Assembly (NCBI GenBank): GCA_022361135.1
Contig: JAKSBM010000062.1
Span: forward strand, 1-9,620
DNA length: 9,620 nt
Reading direction: 5' to 3'
From: Desulfobacterales bacterium
GTDB taxonomy: Bacteria; Desulfobacterota; Desulfobacteria; Desulfobacterales; Desulfobacteraceae
Position numbers and translations under genes: made by a program. Below the pieces are notes generated by a model that was not told the DNA's origin, searched no databases, and saw nothing but the letters and a program-made list of their open reading frames with translations. Shown in pieces: positions 6,310 through 9,620 of the stretch (positions are counted from its first letter, which is position 1; each line of letters opens with the position of its first letter).

Positions 6310-7555
6310 GGGACCTCCTGTATTGGGCAACCATGCGGCGAACCTCGGCCAGGTTGGCACCGGCATCCTGTATCAGGGTGTCGATTCCTGCGGTGAACCG
6401 GTTGTCTTCGGTGCTGGTTGTCAGGGTTTTGATTCTTTCTTTTAATTGGGTCATGGTTCCTGACTGGCCCTGGGTGACTTGGGTCATCAGGGTTGAAATT
6501 TCCTTGTCCTTTTCCAGGTCAAAGACGATTTTGGAGTAGTTCCGATGCCTTGTGTTTAGTTCCTCCAGCCGTTCCTGCTGTTGGGCCTGGAGGTCCAGCA
6601 TTTGGATGTGGTCTGAGATGTCCGAAAGGATCAGGGATTTGCCAATGGTTTTTTTGCCCTGGCAGATATCCTGGATCCGCCAATCAATGTATTGGTCCCG
6701 GTCCGGGGATGAAAAGGTTTCAATGTCGTATTTGGTGCAGGGGGCCATGTTGGAGATGAATAGGTTGTCCGGGCGTTCCGGGGAGACCGGGCCGGGATCC
6801 GAGGCAAGGAAATCTGCCGCCCGGGCATGGCTGTTCCTGAAGATGACTTTATTGTCCGTATCGCAGACCAGGACGGCATCGGTGATGAGGTTGTTGATGT
6901 CTGAAAAAACCTGGCCCCCGATGCGGTAGGTCCTTTGTCGGGCGGACAATTGATTGGTCAATATCAATAGGACCGGGTAAAGGAGTAACATTCCGATATT
7001 TCCAAGGGAATCACTCCATTGGATCAGGCCAAGCCAGGCGGCTAAAATCAGGGCCAGCACAAATGGGGATTTCATTGGGGTCTTGGAAAGATAGGAGGCT
7101 GCCAGGGCATAGGCGGCCCAGATACCGCAAAAAAGGAGGAATGCGGGGCTGAACACCGGGGTGGACAAAGCATAGTCCTGGAGCATATCCCCGGGGGAAT
7201 GCAGCTCCCATCCCAAGAAGAGGAGGGATCCCATCCCAAATAATCCATAGAAAAGGGAGACGAATTTATGATCCCGGCGAATCAGGCCGGCGATGGCTGC
7301 CAGTGATAATAAAAAGAAGGAAAGCTCCAGTTCTTTTATCCAGAGCGCTGTTTCCCTCAGGACCAGGACCTCTTCGGAGAATCTCATGGCGGCTCCCAGT
7401 CCCAGGGAAATGTGGGTCAGGAGAACAAACCTCCGGTTGTTGTGATAGCCCTGGTACAGGCTGACCACTGTGCGGATGCTGATAAAAACCAGAAACAGGG
7501 TCAGAAAACCGATACTGAAAAATTGATACAGCGAATAAAAGCGACCGTCTCCCAC
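6293..7555 (-). CDS. Seven-helix membrane PAS protein resembling a kinase-dead sensor
   Basis: A 420-residue protein. GTG 7555 is preferred: GGAGGAG lies 5 bases upstream, while the in-frame TTG at 7591 has none. About six or seven hydrophobic segments span residues 11-201 (clear ones ~11-33, 76-93, 98-115, 132-153, 163-180, 184-201). A PAS-like domain (~215-315) runs from INNLITDAVLVCDTDNKVIF to LILSDIS. A helical, Gln-rich coiled coil follows (~316-350), then a two-helix region to the end. This layout mirrors the kinase two genes downstream up to its dimerisation domain. By eye, residues ~351-412 align with that domain, but the H-box HDIIGH reads QVTQGQ, and no N, G1 or G2 ATPase boxes exist. 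It is the promoter-proximal gene and overlaps the regulator by 17 bases. It may be a co-sensor that modulates the kinase by heterodimerisation; alternatively a plain PAS membrane protein. Function is inferred. Confidence 0.8.
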   Translation of the reverse strand: MGDGRFYSLYQFFSIGFLTLFLVFISIRTVVSLYQGYHNNRRFVLLTHISLGLGAAMRFSEEVLVLRETALWIKELELSFFLLSLAAIAGLIRRDHKFVSLFYGLFGMGSLLFLGWELHSPGDMLQDYALSTPVFSPAFLLFCGIWAAYALAASYLSKTPMKSPFVLALILAAWLGLIQWSDSLGNIGMLLLYPVLLILTNQLSARQRTYRIGGQVFSDINNLITDAVLVCDTDNKVIFRNSHARAADFLASDPGPVSPERPDNLFISNMAPCTKYDIETFSSPDRDQYIDWRIQDICQGKKTIGKSLILSDISDHIQMLDLQAQQQERLEELNTRHRNYSKIVFDLEKDKEISTLMTQVTQGQSGTMTQLKERIKTLTTSTEDNRFTAGIDTLIQDAGANLAEVRRMVAQYRRSHGTGN

Positions 7556-7627
7556 GATGTCTCCTCCAGGCCTTTGCCGGACCGGGTGCAAACGAAAATG
7601 ACTGGTTGTTCTGTAAATGAAGAGCTA

Positions 7628-7657
7628 TATGTATGATGGAATATGGTCGCGTGTCAA
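7628..7657 (-). promoter_or_regulatory. Sigma70-type promoter of the three-gene signalling operon
   Basis: On the - strand, TTGACA (7657-7652, perfect -35) is followed after 18 bases by TACATA (7633-7628), a modest -10. Transcription would begin near 7620, giving a leader of about 65 bases before the GTG at 7555 and its GGAGGAG site. The surrounding stretch (7620-7690) is clearly AT-richer than the neighbouring genes, as expected for a promoter. No obvious operator dyad was found. Confidence 0.6.
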
Positions 7658-7778
7658 TGTGTTGATACTTTTTTGATTACTAATTTTTTGCGGTGGTGGC
7701 TTGTCTGCGGGGCCGGGCCGGGAGTGGATGGGTTAAAACCGGGGAAGTGGTGTGCCCTTGGCGGGCCGGGATAAAGGT

Positions 7779-7804
7779 GCCCCCGGGGAATGATTCCCGG
7801 GGGC
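7779..7804 (-). terminator. Terminator of the flagellin gene
   Basis: GCCCCCGGG (7779-7787) and CCCGGGGGC (7796-7804) form a perfect 9-bp stem, extendable by G-T and A-T pairs to a 4-base loop. It lies 8 bases past the flagellin stop. On the - strand it is followed by ACCTTTATCC, so the T-tract is short, but the stem is very stable. It separates flagellin from the signalling operon. Confidence 0.7.
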
Positions 7805-7812
7805 GTTTGTGC

Positions 7813-9620
7813 TTATTGGAGCAGGGTGGTGATGTTCTGGGTTGAGGCATTGGCCTGGCTCAGGGCATAGGTGGTGGTCTGGGCCAGGAGTTGGAGTTTG
7901 GAGAAATTGGAAGTCTCCGAGGCAAAGTCAATGTCCCGGATGGTGGACTCCGAGGCCTGGATATTGGTCTGGGTCACGGTGAGGTTGGAGATGGTGGATG
8001 TCAGCTGGTTCTGGACCGAACCCAGGTTCGACCGGATACTGTCCAGATCCTTGAGGGCGGCATCGGCTACGGAGATGGCAATCTGGGCATCTTCCTGGGT
8101 CATGACGCTGAGGTTGGCCAGGGTCATGCCTTCGGCATCACTGAGCTCCATGTTCCCGGTGGAATCGGTGTTGATGATCAACTGGGAGTCGGCGGCAATG
8201 GAGCTGCCCTGCTTCAGGGTCATATCGTGGGCCAGGGTGGTGTCTTCTTTTACGAAAAGGTCCTGGGTCAGTGTTTCTCCGGCTTTTACCGTGATTTCGT
8301 CACCACCACCTGACGCTTCCGTGGTCATGACGATATCCTGGGTCACCACGGTGCCTGCTTTGAGCATGGAGTCTGCTTTGAGTTCTGAGCCGGCTTCCAG
8401 GGTCATGTCATTTTCCAGGGAGGTCACGCCGGATACGGTGATGGCTCCGCCCACATTGGAACCCTCGGCAATGGTTGAGCCGTCTTTCAGGTTGGAACCG
8501 GCAGCCAATTCGGTTTCCGTGGTGGTCACCAGATCCCCATTTTCTCCGCCCACCTTGGTGTCGTCACCCAGGGTGGATCCGGTGGCCAGGGTGGAGCCGG
8601 CGGCCAGGGTGGAACCGTCTCCCAGGGTCATATCTTCTTCCAATACGGCGTCGTCAAAGCTTAGGTTGACATAGGCACCGGCAGCCACGTTCTGGGTGCC
8701 CAGGTCGCTGCCCTGGGCAATGGTGGAGCCCGCTGCCAGTGTGGCTCCGCCGGCGGCCGTGGTTAAGTCGGAATCCAAGGTCTGGTCGCCAACCACGGTG
8801 AAGGTGCCGGCTGAAACCGTGTCTCCGGCCTCCAGAGTAATGGTATTACTGCCGTCATTCACCGTGATGGTGGGGCCTTCATAGGGACCCGCAGCCAGAT
8901 CGAATTCCGTACCATCTGTGAGGGTGGAGCCGGCTCCCAGGGTTACGGCACCACCGGTGAGGTCGGCGGGGGCGGTGACCATTGCTCCCCCGGCAGATGC
9001 ATCACTGAAGGCCGTGGCTGTGGTTTCCGAGGAATCGTAGGTCACTCCGATCTGGATGTCCGACCCCATGACACTGCCGCTGGCCAGGGAGGAACCGGCA
9101 GCCAGTTCTGAATTTTCCGACAGGGTCATGTCGTCGGTGAGGACGATGTCCCCGGTGAGGGTGACGTCTGTGGTGAGGGTGTCCCCGGCATTGTATGTGA
9201 CGCCGCCGGATGTAAAGGTGGAGGAGACCACGGTGCCGGAGCCCACAATGGAACCGGCGGTGAGCACGGAACCGGCCGTGGCCTTCATGGATTCATTCAG
9301 GGTCTGGGTAGCCGGGGATGCGGCGTTGGTATCTCCGGAGATAATAACGGTTCCCCCGATTTCCGTGCCCTGGGAAATGGTGGAGCCTGCGCCCAGTGTG
9401 GATCCGGCCTCCATTTCATAGTCCGCCCGGGTGTCATTCACGGTTTCCGTTACCGTGGCATTTCCCCCCACAACGGAGCCGGCACCCAAGGTGGAGCCTT
9501 CTTTGATGGTGGATCCGGCGGCCAGTTCGGAATCGTCAACGGTCTCCAGGTCGTTGCTCAGGGTGATGGCATCACCGATGCCGCCGCTGGTGGTGCCTTC
9601 AATGCTGATCTGGTTGGAGC
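7813..9620 (-). CDS. fliC: Large flagellin with hexapeptide-repeat variable domain (5' end outside window)
   Basis: The frame is open to the right edge and stops at TAA 7815-7813; 601 residues are visible, without the N-terminal D0/D1 region. With that region the protein would exceed 700 residues, large for a flagellin. The last ~105 residues are a typical flagellin C-terminus: ISVADAALKDLDSIRSNLGS, QNQLTSTISNLTVTQTNIQA, ESTIRDIDFASE, and ALSQANASTQNITTLLQ. This part packs in the filament core. Everything upstream (~8130-9620) is the surface-exposed region. It consists of about ten blocks of 35-60 residues, each opening with a DMTL-like step and then LxAGSxLxxGSxxG hexads, as in TLAAGSTLATGSTLG. 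The region is acidic, rich in Gly/Ser/Thr and lacks Cys and Trp. The hexad [LIV]xxG[ST]x resembles left-handed beta-helix repeats; the fold is inferred. An upstream promoter and any csrA/fliW control would be outside the window. The terminator is at 7779-7804. Confidence 0.92.
   Translation of the reverse strand, partial: SNQISIEGTTSGGIGDAITLSNDLETVDDSELAAGSTIKEGSTLGAGSVVGGNATVTETVNDTRADYEMEAGSTLGAGSTISQGTEIGGTVIISGDTNAASPATQTLNESMKATAGSVLTAGSIVGSGTVVSSTFTSGGVTYNAGDTLTTDVTLTGDIVLTDDMTLSENSELAAGSSLASGSVMGSDIQIGVTYDSSETTATAFSDASAGGAMVTAPADLTGGAVTLGAGSTLTDGTEFDLAAGPYEGPTITVNDGSNTITLEAGDTVSAGTFTVVGDQTLDSDLTTAAGGATLAAGSTIAQGSDLGTQNVAAGAYVNLSFDDAVLEEDMTLGDGSTLAAGSTLATGSTLGDDTKVGGENGDLVTTTETELAAGSNLKDGSTIAEGSNVGGAITVSGVTSLENDMTLEAGSELKADSMLKAGTVVTQDIVMTTEASGGGDEITVKAGETLTQDLFVKEDTTLAHDMTLKQGSSIAADSQLIINTDSTGNMELSDAEGMTLANLSVMTQEDAQIAISVADAALKDLDSIRSNLGSVQNQLTSTISNLTVTQTNIQASESTIRDIDFASETSNFSKLQLLAQTTTYALSQANASTQNITTLLQ
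8568..8630 (-). repeat. 18-bp tandem repeat inside the flagellin gene
   Basis: CCAGGGTGGA recurs at 8568, 8586 and 8604, and CCAGGGTCA at 8622, exactly 18 bases apart. The unit equals six codons and encodes successive hexads (GDGSTL, AAGSTL, ATGSTL, GDDTKV). Looser copies of the same pattern occur throughout 8340-9560. Such repeats can expand or contract by slippage or recombination in whole hexads without a frameshift. Confidence 0.8.

Noticed and set aside
7871..9421. Several + strand open frames opposite the flagellin gene
   Set aside because: They are antisense products of the repetitive flagellin DNA (repetitive Val/Ser/Pro/Arg), without start signals or recognisable domains.
8340..9560. 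Repeat array considered as CRISPR or as a satellite
   Set aside because: The repeats are in one open frame, degenerate, in multiples of codons and without unique spacers of fixed length; they belong to the flagellin coding sequence.

Overview
The window (about 9.6 kb, moderately GC-rich) most resembles a chromosomal segment of a Gram-negative, flagellated deltaproteobacterium of the Desulfobacter type (Desulfobacterota). This rests on gene content, codon use and the style of the FlgL and flagellin proteins. It is inference; no ribosomal RNA or other marker gene is present. Seven protein genes are supported, two of them cut by the window edges.

Left half, + strand: the 3' end of flgL (hook-filament junction protein, 1-821); a gap with a GC-rich hairpin; a 184-residue soluble PAS-like protein with a C-terminal paired CxxC motif (1170-1724); a 463-base gap rich in dyads, direct repeats and one good terminator (1725-2187); a secreted protein of unknown function (2188-3033); and an AIM24/TIGR00266-family protein (3096-3884). 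A 12-bp terminator stem at 3894-3928 separates this strand from the convergent genes.

Right half, - strand, in transcription order: a flagellin gene whose 5' end lies beyond the window (9620-7813), its terminator, a sigma70-like promoter (7657-7628), then a compact three-gene signalling operon. The operon encodes a seven-helix membrane protein with a PAS-like domain but no kinase ATPase domain (7555-6293), a NarL/FixJ-type response regulator overlapping it by 17 bases (6309-5665), and a 7TM-PAS-HisKA_3-HATPase sensor kinase 6 bases further on (5658-3949).

Two things stand out. First, the variable part of the flagellin is built from about ten degenerate blocks of [LIV]xxG[ST]x hexads, matched in DNA by an 18-bp tandem repeat. 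This resembles the left-handed beta-helix hexapeptide pattern and suggests a solenoid on the filament surface. Second, the signalling operon carries two membrane sensors of similar layout around one regulator. One is a complete kinase; the other looks like a stable kinase-dead relative. The position between flgL and flagellin suggests, but does not prove, a link to motility or surface-structure control.
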